Part shown: positions 53,305-63,850 of the stretch, piece after piece | How positions within the stretch are numbered: the stretch's first letter is position 1 | Layout: every line of letters starts with the position of its first letter | Made by a program: the position numbers and the translations under genes | Source: Datnioides undecimradiatus | Lineage: Eukaryota; Chordata; Actinopteri; Lobotiformes; Datnioididae | Direction: 5' to 3' | Length of the DNA: 64,000 nucleotides | Assembly (NCBI GenBank): GCA_008933995.1 | Contig: WARS01000054.1 | Coordinates: 62,001-126,000, forward strand | Notes under the pieces: model-generated | Database searches by the model: none | What the model saw: only the letters and a program-made list of their open reading frames with translations | Told to the model about the DNA's origin: nothing

Positions 53305-53592
53305 AAAGCGCTATTTATACACATGCAACAGGCTGTGCAGACACATACTAAGGAAAAAGGCTCTAGATGCCAAAATACATGTGCAAAGGCAACCACTTGG
53401 ACTCCAGCCATAGTTTATTTATTTTATTTTTGTACTGCTTCAGTGGAACCTGTTGGCAAATGATTAATGCTGTGTCTTAAATCCAATGTTAAGGCCAAAA
53501 ATGCAAGCCATAATTGCCCTGTGTGTGTTTCTGTACCTCCAATTATTATTTTTCACAAAATACTTTAATAAAGTGAATCAATCCTGCAGAGA
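53305..53592 (+). other. hydin: hydin 3' UTR
   Basis: Non-coding stretch from the stop to just past the AATAAA at 53567. The exact cleavage site is not visible. Confidence 0.75.
53567..53572 (+). promoter_or_regulatory. hydin: polyadenylation signal AATAAA of hydin
   Basis: Canonical AATAAA 263 bases after the hydin stop. The decayed duplicate near 57983 keeps the same motif. Confidence 0.8.
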
Positions 53593-54774
53593 AAACTTGC
53601 TTAGGTCATCGCACACTCTTTTCTACATGGGCGCAATAATGTCCTAATGTTTCACTGCTGTGGGGCGGTACATCATTTACTTCACTTCTGGTCATTCTAA
53701 TAACCTGCATGTTTAAGCGTCAGCTTTTCATCTGGGGATATTTTGTCCAAACTAACCCGTGTTCACTGCAGAAGGGGCCGAGCTGAAGGACACGCTTAAT
53801 ACCTAAGGTCAGATCTGTCAACCCACACAACACACACACACTGAAACCTACACGATTAGGGGCTGGACTGACAGTTAATGAGTCTCTCTGATCTTCATAA
53901 GTAAGCCAAACAAGAGTGCTCTGACTTGACTTTGTTTTAGGCCTTTGTATGTCATTCCATCCAGTTTTTGTGTTCTGTTATTGTGCGAGGTCATGACAGA
54001 CAGGAGGGCAACCAGGATCAATAGGACCACTGAGAGAGAGAGTCCAGCAGCACAGAGCGCACCTTATGTTACCACTGGCATTGGTAATGGCGTGATGATC
54101 AAGATATCAAGTAACTGCAGACAAAACTTCTACTACATGTAGGTCATATTTGTATATGACTCATTGAAATCAGTTAAGAAATGTACATGATACACTGATG
54201 TTTATCCAGCAAAACTCAAGTACCCCTGTTAACTTGTATTTAAGCTTGGCTGAGTAGTTCCAGTCAGGCTGTCTGTTCATTACTGCACCGCCTAGTATTA
54301 GCCTGTATCAAAAATGAGTAACCATGGCAACAGGGATACAGTCAAAGTGTCTGTTTACAATATATCACAGAAACAAGCTAACATCTTGGGTAATTACAAG
54401 AAAGAATGACTTCAGGATTCCTTTTAACCAGTTTCTGGCAATATGACAGCTTCATATGCTCCTGTAAATGTGTTAATCATGCTGGCAAGGCAGGGGTTGT
54501 CAGTGTGATAATATAATGAAAAGCACCACAAACCTGCTCTTGAAACATTCAGACATCTGCGCAGTGTTGTCATCCTCACATTAAGAAAGATATGATCAGA
54601 CACAGAGGGATGCGGTGCAGTTAATTAATGAAAACCATTTAACCAGAAACTGAAATCACAAATCAGCCCTGACTCTATCACTGGATTCATTTTATCTATA
54701 TATAGAATGAGATACAATGGTACACACAGTATCGCAGCATCATTGTATCAAAACTAAATGTGAAGGTAAAATAT
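53593..54774. other. intergenic, hydin to tRNA cluster
   Basis: 53593-53895 is the first copy of the flank duplicated near 58.0-58.37 kb. The remainder shows no gene. Confidence 0.7.
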
Positions 54775-54846
54775 GGGCTCGTCCGGGATTTGAACCCGGG
54801 ACCTCTCGCACCCTAAGCGAGAATCATACCCCTAGACCAACGAGCC
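54775..54846 (-). tRNA. tRNA-Pro (AGG), copy 1
   Basis: Reverse strand folds as a 72-nt cloverleaf. The acceptor stem is GGCTCGT/ACGAGCC with discriminator C, the D arm carries GGTCTAGGGGTATGATT, the anticodon stem is CTCGC/GCGAG around TTAGGGT (anticodon AGG), and the T arm carries GGTTCAAATCC. No CCA is encoded. An AAAA just left on the + strand supplies a pol III T-run terminator. Confidence 0.97.
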
Positions 54847-55509
54847 GACAAGGCTTACTGTTAACACCTGTATTCGTATCCCATAAAGACCTTCAGCAGT
54901 TGACCTTCCAATGTTGATGTGGCAACTTGGAAGTTCTCATCGTATGTCCAACAGCACCCTCTGGTGGTCACATTTATGTCTTCATCTCACTGTGGATGAC
55001 GTGTATCACTGAACCCAACCAGCGCTGAAGTTGGCACAGAGAAGTCTGCTGAAAACCATCAGTGTTGATAAGATTTTGAACTGAAGTAAATATGAAATAA
55101 TTCGTGAATGCTTGTAAAAATAATTAAATCTAAAAATTATATGAAGATCACTGAAAAGTAAACTAAGATAAAAATGTTCAGTTTGCAGTTTGGGTCAGAG
55201 GTATTTGAGTCATGTCCGTCAATTTATAAAGGACTATTTAAAAATAAACCCATAATCCAGCAATAAAAAATAATAAATAAACATCAGAACAAACATGGGA
55301 TGTTATTCAGATGCAATAAATTGTGGAGCCCTTTAATATTTAAGTTCACTCAGCCCTCCGGCACCATTCAGCAGTATAACAGAGAAGCAAAGGAAGGAAC
55401 AAGACCTCGCACTTGACAAGTGTATTTTGCAATACACTGACACATTAGAAGTCGAAGTGACTCCATATTGACCGCTGTCCTCGTTAGATGGTCAGTTGAT
55501 GAGAAAAGA

Positions 55510-55581
55510 GGGCTCGTCCGGGATTTGAACCCGGGACCTCTCGCACCCAAAGCGAGAATCATACCCCTAGACCAACGAGCC
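55510..55581 (-). tRNA. tRNA-Pro (TGG), copy 2
   Basis: Same 72-nt sequence as copy 1 except for the first anticodon base: loop TTTGGGT, anticodon TGG. A + strand AAAA next to the 3' end serves as T-run terminator. Confidence 0.97.
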
Positions 55582-55853
55582 ACGGTTGTACAAGTTGTTT
55601 CGTGGGATGGGACAGCACCCTCTGGTGGTCCCAGTTATATAGTCTATAAAATATGCAGGACATGCAGCACAGACCTGTAAAAACAAAGTTACTAATATGG
55701 GTATGTGCTCATCTGAGATGGAATGATGCAAAGTGGGACAGTGTCCTCAGTAAAGTGCTGTAAAGTCCACAGTGTATTGAATTATTCGTGGAAATCATTT
55801 TATGATTCAGCTGTAGTATTTAAAGTAGTACAGTAGTGGTAGTTGCGAAATCA

Positions 55854-55879
55854 AACACACACACACACACACACACACA
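55854..55879. repeat. CA microsatellite
   Basis: Uninterrupted CA run between tRNA copies 2 and 3. Confidence 0.9.
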
Positions 55880-55931
55880 AAGTTTCTGTCAGTTCAAAGC
55901 TCTTGTGTGAAGTGCAAGTAAGAAGAAGTCA

Positions 55932-56003
55932 GGGCTCGTCCGGGATTTGAACCCGGGACCTCTCGCACCCTAAGCGAGAATCATACCCCTAGACCAACGA
56001 GCC
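55932..56003 (-). tRNA. tRNA-Pro (AGG), copy 3
   Basis: Identical in sequence to copy 1. No run of four A lies in the + strand bases immediately left of it, so it lacks an obvious close pol III terminator. Confidence 0.96.
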
Positions 56004-56315
56004 GTGTTTCTTTTGGTCCTGTTATGTGAGATCGGACAGCACCCCCTAGTGGTTTTAGTTCTATTCATTTCAGTTCAATTTAATTTTATCTGTCTTGCAC
56101 CAAATCAGGTTATCTCAGGTTACTGTACATATGGAGCAGGTGAAGTATAGTAAAATTAATACGCAAGTTTATAACAAAATTGAATAACACCATGTCAAAC
56201 CCGTGTCGTTAGGGTGAATTATCAAAGAGGGGGTCGATGGTTTCTCTGCGTTAACATTGTGTGTGACGTGCACGTCAGGTATTTGAAACACAAACACTTG
56301 ATCTTTGCAAAAGAT

Positions 56316-56387
56316 GGGCTCGTCCGGGATTTGAACCCGGGACCTCTCGCACCCAAAGCGAGAATCATACCCCTAGACCAACGAGCC
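56316..56387 (-). tRNA. tRNA-Pro (TGG), copy 4
   Basis: Identical in sequence to copy 2, with a + strand AAAA close to its 3' end. It is the only copy without the CTCF-like motif I see upstream of the others. Confidence 0.97.
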
Positions 56388-56971
56388 TGTTAGGAGGGCT
56401 TTGATTGCCTATATGAGTCTGATGTCATAGTGTTTGACTGACTTCTTCATACTGGTACTGGTGGCATCTTGCTTTCTCATCAAACACTGAAACTGAACTC
56501 CTCTGAACATGAATGAACATGTGCACTCTCTCTCAACACATTCAAAGGCTTTTGCATGAGTTTCAGTGTCAGTGCCTTGCAAATGTGATAGCTGTTGGCT
56601 TTGTGTGTGTGTTTGTGGGTGTGTGTTTTCATCTTTTCATCTTCCAGCTAGTCACTCAGCTGTCCGTCATCCTTAAGAAGAGCTGGAATGGCAGAGACGT
56701 GAGATCATCAGTGTCTGCTTGAAACTTTCATGCATTTCCAAACTAAACACTCTTTCTGAAATGGATGAGGTGTTTGTGTTGACTCTGCACACAGTAAGTT
56801 GGATTTGGTTAGCTTGATACTAAAACTGTCCAGCATTCTATCCCGATCTATAGGTCAACCAAGTGAGCAAGTGTTGTAAGGTGAGTTTAAATGGACAGTT
56901 GTTGTTTTGTGTTTCATAGGTTGCAGCCATGTAAAACACAATTTAAGAACAGCTACACAGAGGTCAAAAGA

Positions 56972-57043
56972 GGGCTCGTCCGGGATTTGAACCCGGGACC
57001 TCTCGCACCCTAAGCGAGAATCATACCCCTAGACCAACGAGCC
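56972..57043 (-). tRNA. tRNA-Pro (AGG), copy 5
   Basis: Identical in sequence to copies 1 and 3, with a + strand AAAA next to its 3' end. Its 5' flank (to about 57220) resembles the flank of copy 1, including a shared tgtggcaactt block and the gcaccctctggtgg motif. Confidence 0.97.
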
Positions 57044-57424
57044 GACAGATGCAGATGTGCACAGCTGTAATCCAGTCCTCTGAAGACTCACAGTGGTTGA
57101 ATTTGATGATGTGGCAACTTCACATCGTCTCTGGTCAAACAGCACCCTCTGGTGGTGGCAACGAAACGCTCATCTTACTGTGCGTGACGTCTGACACTGA
57201 ACCGCACGAGCTCTGATACTGATATGTGTAGGCTCGTAGATTGTCTTAATGCTTTCGGGGAGTAAAGAGTAAAGGTGTGTTACAGTAAGACGCTGGTAAG
57301 ACTCTGGTTCTGGTTGTCCGCTCCTCCTGTGTATTCTTTCAAAAGGCAGCTAAAGACGTACCTCTTTGGACCGGCGTTTGGGTAAATCTAAAAGATTTCT
57401 TGAAATTTTCGAGATTTTCTTTCT

Positions 57425-58280
57425 TTTGAACATTTACACAAAGTACGCTGCTAATCTGCATGAAGAAAACGGTTCTATATGTGGCCTGGAAGGGTTTCAG
57501 TCAGAAGAGTGGAGCAGTCTGTCATGTTGAGACTGCCACATCAGCTGTGGTTCATTAAGTTAATTTGATGTGTGTAATTGATTAATTAACTTGCACCTTA
57601 TTCACCCTGCTTCTGGGTGAACTAAACTTGTTTTAAAGAACATTTCAAAGTGTGGAGTGAAGAAAAGACCCAAAACATCCTGATATCCTTTGGGGTCTGA
57701 GCTCTGTGGTTTGGCAAGCTGACCAAGCCTTTGAACACACATACAGGGGGCTGTGCAGGCACACACTAAAGAGCAGACTCTAGATGCCAAAGTAAAAGCG
57801 CATAGGCAACCACTTGGAGTCCAGCCGTAGACGTGCATCTTATTTTAACAATGCTTCAGTGGAACGTGTTGGCAAATTGTTGATGCGGTATTTTAATTCC
57901 AAAAATTACAAGTCATAATTGCCCTGTGTGTGTTTCTGCAACTTAAATTATTATTTTTCCACACATGTCTCATAAAATACTTCAATAAAGTGAATCAATC
58001 CTGCAGAAAGAACCTGCTCAGGTCATTGCACAGCCTTTTCCACATGGGGGCAATAATGTTCTAGTGCTCCACTGATGTGGGACACACACTTTGCTTGTGG
58101 CCGTTCTTATAACCTGCATGTTTAAAGTTTCAACTTTTCATCAGGGGTTAATTTGTCCAAGCGACCCTGTGAGGTGTTAGAGGCACGGCGCATTGCAGGC
58201 AACACCGACTACACAACTGAAAGGCCAGAACTGGAGGACACGCTCATTACCAAAGGTTAGTTCTGTCACATCACATCACA

Positions 58281-58329
<49 letters not shown>

Positions 58330-58375
58330 AACCTGTAACAAGGAGCTGGACTGACAGTTCAAGAGTCACTCCTCT
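57425..58375 (+). pseudogene. decayed duplicate of hydin last exon, 3' UTR and flank
   Basis: Collinear with about 52905-53895. Shared blocks are caccctgcttct..gtg at the acceptor, acatcctg.tatcctttg and ggtttggcaagctgacca in the exon, aggcaaccacttgga, cataattgccctgtgtgtgt, aataaagtgaatcaatcctg, ataacctgcatgtttaa and gctggactgacagtt. The acceptor AG has become GG (cttctggg), the reading frame is broken and about half the exon is missing, so it is non-functional. Confidence 0.9.
58282..58327. repeat. CA microsatellite
   Basis: Long CA run inside the duplicated hydin flank. It is expanded relative to the short CA run at the matching place near 53826-53840. Confidence 0.9.
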
Positions 58376-58873
58376 TACTTCCACAGAAAATCCAAGCGAG
58401 CTACACAACAGTGCGGGTTGATAACTCCTGTTGTGACTGTTCAAGACATGGAAAGGAAATTCTAGGAAAGGAAAAGTAGATGCAATCTCTTTTCTTGTCT
58501 GTTTTGTCCAGAGAAAGTGAACTTGATTAGAGATAGTCCCATTAGAGCTCTGTATGTTTATTACAATATGGACAGATGTGTCCTGGCTGCATACAAACAT
58601 TTTAGAAGGACGCGTTCACTTAAAATCTACAGTATCCTCCTTGGGAGTATGAAATAACTGTTGTGCGTCAGTAAAACATGAGGTGAAGTAAATCGACAAT
58701 GTCTTGCCAAACCTTTCAAATATCAGTCCACTTTAAAACATAATGAGCACTTCATACAGCCCGGAGAATATTGGGGGTATGTGGGATGGGTGGGTGTGTT
58801 TTGGGGTGGGTGCTGTGATGTAACAGGGGAGGTGGGGGGTGGGGGCTTCTCTCTCTCCCCCATAGAGCGCAGC
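58376..58873. other. necab2 upstream region / probable promoter
   Basis: Intergenic sequence leading into a G-rich tract (about 58780-58860) just before the necab2 start. CpGs become frequent from about 58865. No TATA box was seen; the transcription start is unknown. Confidence 0.5.
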
Positions 58874-58903
58874 ATGAGCGCTCCGCGGCAAAAGGATGTG
58901 TGA
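58874..58903 (+). promoter_or_regulatory. upstream ORF overlapping the necab2 start
   Basis: ATG at 58874 with A at -3 opens a 9-codon frame that ends TGA at 58901-58903, overlapping the necab2 ATG at 58896 in another frame. It would matter only if transcription starts upstream of 58874. Confidence 0.55.
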
Positions 58904-59222
58904 GCAGGCAGCGCGCTACTGTAGGGACGGAGTCCACAAACTGCTTAACAAAGAACAAGCCAAACTTCGAGCCCAAGAAAGCCGCGAGCAGCCGAAACCC
59001 GTAGCCGGTCAGGACAGCGAGTCCGCGACGGCAGCGCAGTCCGGAAACAGCGGCGCCCAGCCCGGTGGAATCGACGGGCTCGTCCGCTGGATCGTCACCA
59101 AAATGAGCGACAACAAGAACATCTCCAGCCGGGAGTACGCCTCCAGCAAGGAGGAGGTGGCCGTGGCTCAGGAGCAGTTCTTCGCCCCGGAACCGCGGAG
59201 AGGCATCTCCGTTATTTTGGAT
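58896..59222 (+). CDS. necab2: necab2 exon 1
   Basis: 109 codons from ATG (A at -3) to GAT|gtgagt. An Ala/Gln/Gly-rich N-terminal region, then GIDGLVRWIVTKMSDNKN (compare mammalian GLLRWVGARM), a Ser/Glu stretch and RRGISVILD. GC- and CpG-rich. Confidence 0.93.
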
Positions 59223-60038
59223 GTGAGTATGGTCAGCCTCGCAGGTTGGGTGGGAGGATGTGCGGGATGAAGACATCCAGTGAGCAGTGCGTACGGACCG
59301 GTGCAGTGCGCACTTACGCACAGGAGCGATCTTAAATTTTACTGTTCCGGCTCGTAGCTCGAGCTTAACGGAGCTGACTGCTGTACTTACACTTTGCTGC
59401 GGCACCTGCAGCTGCCGGCTGCAAACCTGTAACCTCCCAGTGACTGCACAGCCTCAGATCTTGGGGCAAATTGCTTTCCCATCTTATAGAACAATAATCT
59501 CATAAGTCAGTCACCTTACTTTTCGTGTTTGATTTACGGTCAGTCCAAAGAAAGTCCGACGCGCAGCAACGCGCTCAGCAGCTACACCCGTAGTAAAAGC
59601 AGCATCAGTGAGTCAGATTGCGCGTTTGGTCGCTTAAGACAGTTTTATCACAACACTTTAATTATTAATGAAAAACTCTTACTACCATGTTTTAGAGGCC
59701 AGCGGATAAACCCGCACCAGAGATGCAGCCGCTCTGTTTTGGAAGCGGCAATTACGCGGCGCCGCGTCGATTTAGGTCAGCTCATCAATACTATTGGGTT
59801 ATTTTTCATCGCCGGCCCACTAAATCTTCCCCCTGGAGATCAGCTGGTGTGGCTTTATTGCCTTAACGGGGTAATAAAAAAAAAAAAAAAAAAAAACACA
59901 CAAAAGAGAAAAGTAGTTCAGTTTCTGCAGACCCTGACCACGACCCAAATACACTGATAGAGATAAAGAAGGGGTTCATGGAAAAACTAATTATGATCAA
60001 GACCAGAGGGCCGATACATCCCAGTACCCTAGTAAACC

Positions 60039-60080
<42 letters not shown>

Positions 60081-63000
60081 AGAGGGATTGATGGAACGTC
60101 TAAAGTTTGACTTACGGGCAGGTTTGAACTGAAGAACAATCGATTGAATCTCATAGATCTTGTCAGCTGATGCGAGACTTGGGTTTCTCGCCTTAGTTTA
60201 TGTGTTTTCCACAGGACTGATTCCTCTCTGTTGCCCCACGCTCACACCGACTGGTGCGCACACGGTGCCTGCCGCGCCTTCTGACATCAGCACCGAACTC
60301 GTTCTGGCATTTTCTCTCCGAGTCACTCTCCGCTTTGGCTTGAACTTTGAAATGTTAATCGTTTTTGCCATTTTCCAATATTATTGACCCAAGCATTATT
60401 ATCATGGCGAAGAAGTCCACACCAGAGAGATCTGAGTGACTGCTGTGGATGTTTCAGTGTGTGTGCGTGTGCGTGTGTGCCCGCAGGCGGCATTCTCCTC
60501 ATTAGACCCTCTCTGCTCGCCTCTTTCTCATCCTTTGCTGTTCTCATCTTCTCCTTCATCTTCACCCTGCTGCACCTGTTTTCTATTCTATCAACTCCTA
60601 TCATCCTTTGTTCCCTTCCCCTCCCTCCTTCTTTCCTCACCTCCTCTCCTCCATATCCCTCTTGTCTTCCCCCTCTTCTCTCCTCCTCAGCCAGGCCAAG
60701 AAAACATCCATTCTTAATAAGGTTAGGAGCTGGATGCAGCCTCCCCCCTCCCTCTGTCTCTGTCTTCTCTTTCTACTTTGTTCATTGTTTTTCTGTTCCT
60801 CTGCTTCCCCGTCTCTCGTTTTTCTTCTCACTCTGTATTTCTGTTACAACTCTCTCTTTTTACACACGGACGCACGCACAACACATACACGCCGCCTCCT
60901 CACCGCAACACTCTCCCTCCTCTCCTAGCTTGTCTGTCTCCAGCAGATCCAGAGTTGGCTGTTTTCTGTGGAGTGGAGTGCACCCCAGGGTGCAGCCGGA
61001 GAGCAGAACAATGCAGAACAGCTTGTCATTTGGAACGCCACGCGTCTCAGCAGTTAATGACTTTCACTTTGGCCTGTTCAGATGGCTGCAGTCTGCGCCT
61101 GAATGCACCACATACTTCTCATTTTATATCCTGTAAAGTAAATCCTGAAGGTAAAGGATCTGCAGACTAATTCATGCACTTTTAATAATTAATTTAATCT
61201 TGTTTGCATCATCCAACCTACGGTCTAAAACCCAACAGTCTATAATTTATGTATATCATATATGTCAAAGCAAAACCAGACCTGGAAACAGAGAATGTTT
61301 GACACATGAATGAAAGAATAAACCAGTTGTTCAGTCAGACATTGACTGATTTTATGGTGATTAACTGTCTGTTAACTCATTACAGCTTTACTTGAATCAT
61401 TAAATGTGAGCCACGCAATATAAAAAATACAAAGCATAAGCAAAAGTCTAAAGTTTCATACATATGTGGTTGAGGGGTCTTTTTCTCTGCGGCTGTTCTG
61501 TTCTCAGGTGTGATGGAAGGGAATCACAGGCGTCCACATTTTGTCTTTTAATGAGGCAAAGTTAAAAAGATACTCCCTTTATAGTCCCGCTCACTCGTCC
61601 CCTGTAGGTTGGAAAGACGTCTTTTAAAGACGTCACTGTTGTCCCTGATAAGAACAGTTCCTGCGCCGGCAGTCCGATGGTGACGAGAGTATGACTACCC
61701 TCCCTCCCACTCTCTCTGTTTGTCTTCTGCGTCCCCCTCAGCGTGTCTTTCTCCCTGTCTTCCACCTGTCATCTTGCTGTTTTCTGGCAGTTGTTGTCGG
61801 TAGGAACGGTCTATATCACACTATGAAACACTGATGAAAGTACCAGACCTGCCCGTGTCTATTCCATAGGGAAAGAGGCTTCAGTGAAGATTCAAATCAG
61901 CTCTGTCATGTTTATGCGCTTGCAGCTGATTGTGTAGTATTTGTGACTTTTTCAGCATCTTTTCAGTCTTTAACAAGTCTCATCATACCCCGCCTCACCT
62001 TATCTGGTTGAAATGTGTTTGTGTGTGATTCAGTCTCTGTGTGTTTCTGCTGTACCGGCTCACAAACTGAATGGAAGACTAAACATTTCTATTTGCAGCT
62101 CTTCACCCACTGGCTTCTGCTTTTGCTGCAAACAGTCGGTTTCTTCTGTTCTGCTTAAGAAACATGACATTACGTGTGTTTAACCATCTGTCACTTCAGT
62201 GGAAATGACTTCATGTAAATGTTCGGCCCCGGAGCCTGAGATTCACAAACCTCATTAAAGTGTTAAAAAAGTGCATCACCTTCAGTCTCACGGCCTGATA
62301 AACTGGTTGTAATAGACTTGCCAATAACCTGCAGGAGCTTTCTACCTCTCATGTTCAATTTCCTCCGTCCATCCACGTCTAAACCAAATCTGTCACACTG
62401 ATGTTTGGGATTTTGTCTCTTTTTCTAGAAAAATATGTCAGAATATCATTTAGATACATCCGTGTTGTAATCACAAAGGTGGATTTGAGTGACTTTTAGC
62501 TTTCGTGTGTGTTTACCAACTTGACGTTGTTCTCATTAGAATCTGCTGGTGCAAACAATTAGCAGTTCTCATGTTAGTATTTCTGTCTGTTTTAATATTT
62601 CTTTGAATTACATTCTTGATGTGTTGTCCAGTCCATCAATTTAACAAATCCAAGTTTGTCCCCAGGTCTTGGGAAGTAAGACTGCATATTTTAATTTAAT
62701 TTAAGTTTTTTTGTGTCACCAACACAGTTTTATTAATTAAACCCAACTATGGCCTTTATTCATATTCCCATATTCAGGTGAGACGTTAAGCTGAAAATAG
62801 ATCTAAATAGATACAAATCATGAAGAAATGTTTGTTCTGATTTTGTTGACGAGACCAAACAGGTGGCGGGTGGTCAGACAGGAGATGAAATTTCATCTTC
62901 TCCATTCTTAAAACTCACCATTGTGAATCAAAGGACTGGAGTCCAGTGCAAAGTTGTGTACTCATTATATGTCAGCCGGCGTTTGATTAATTTAATGAGC

Positions 63001-63850
63001 ATAAAACATAAACAAATATAATCCCATCCTTTGCATAAACATTAGCCAAAAGCTGTAGATATTTACAGTGTAAGGAACTTTTCAAACATGCATATCTGCG
63101 GCAGTTCTGTACCACAATTCCTCATACTTGTATACTGCATCCATGCTAAGCTATTACTGGCTGGTGTATCTGGCCCTCCTTCGGTCTCGTTACATATTTT
63201 GAAAATCAGTCACAACAGATTCAAACAACTGCTCCGAGCTTCGTTTATTGGAGCTCTGTCGACCATTCAGTTTTAATATATTATTATGATATTAATATTT
63301 CACTCAATATGTCTCAAACCAACCATCATTGTGTAAATGTCACCTGCAGTGTTTCCCAGGGTTCAGTATCAGCTCTGCCTTACTTTTATGTGCACACACT
63401 GGCTCTCAGCTCTGTGGTTTGAAAATAGGATGCATTTTTATGCAGATGATACACAGTTGTACCAACAGCTCATATGACTGTGATTAGCAGAGCAATTATT
63501 CAGAGGTGACACAATAACGTGTACAAATGATAAAAAATGAATTATAAATACATCTTTTCAGAGAGGGTTAATTATTATTATTGTACATAAAGTCCATTCT
63601 TTGTTGTTGTGCTATAAATGCTGCATCAACTCCATGAGTATAATCTTTTATTTGTGTTAAAATGATTGTGTCCACCCCATGTTACTGTTGGACTGTAAAG
63701 GGTATTGGACTATCCTCTTTTAACTACTTTTATATGATATGATGTACATTGCTCCTGGTGATACCTCAGGCAGTTGCAGATGCTTTGAAAGATGCTAACT
63801 ACTCTTTCTTGCTTTCTGTTCACAGATATTCAGAAGAGCCGACAAAGACG
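58896..63850 (+). CDS. necab2: necab2, N-terminal EF-hand calcium-binding protein 2 (5' part, two exons)
   Basis: NECAB proteins are neuronal calcium sensors with an N-terminal EF-hand pair and a C-terminal monooxygenase-like domain. NECAB2 binds adenosine A2A and mGluR5 receptors (family knowledge). Seen here: start MCEQAARYCRDGVHKLL, like mammalian NECAB2 MCERAARLCRAGAHRLL. The end of exon 1, RRGISVILD, joins in frame to exon 2, IFRRADKD, the lead-in to the first EF-hand (RRADKNDDGK in mammals). The EF-hand loop itself and the rest of the gene lie past the window. Same strand as hydin, starting about 5.6 kb after its stop. Confidence 0.93.
60042..60080. repeat. CT then GT microsatellite
   Basis: About 14 CT units followed directly by 5 GT units. 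Confidence 0.92.
60490..60960. repeat. polypyrimidine-rich low-complexity tract
   Basis: Dominated by C and T on the + strand (repeated tcctc, ttcttc and ctctc). It gives long stop-free frames on both strands that have no domain features. Confidence 0.75.
63340..63475 (+). mobile_element. LINE reverse-transcriptase fragment (YADD block)
   Basis: Contains HFYADDTQLY, the catalytic block of a non-LTR reverse transcriptase, preceded by a degraded PQGS-like block (cagggttcagtatc). Frameshifts separate them, so it is an old L2/Rex-like remnant. Confidence 0.8.
63826..63850 (+). CDS. necab2: necab2 exon 2 (25-nt microexon)
   Basis: Acceptor tgttcacag, donor ACG|gtgagt. Eight codons IFRRADKD plus one base; joins exon 1 in frame. 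The first acidic residues of the EF-hand loop fall at the splice. Confidence 0.9.

Larger units (their letters stand above)
59223..63825. other. necab2 intron 1 (4.6 kb)
   Basis: Holds a CpG-rich segment at about 59540-59800, an A run near 59876-59896, CT/GT repeats at 60042-60080, a long C/T-rich tract at about 60490-60960 and a LINE fragment near 63340-63475. No other exon was supported. Confidence 0.7.

Noticed and set aside
57602-57838. Minus-strand open frame over the hydin duplicate
   Set aside because: It is the shadow of the decayed hydin 3'-end copy, not an independent gene.
58752-59405. 217-codon open frame on the minus strand
   Set aside because: It is antisense to necab2 exon 1 in GC-rich sequence; the translation is low-complexity and shows no family motif.
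60384-61136. 250-codon open frame on the plus strand
   Set aside because: It follows a C/T-rich low-complexity tract, which lacks stops by composition; the Ser/Leu/Phe/Pro-rich translation has no recognisable domain.
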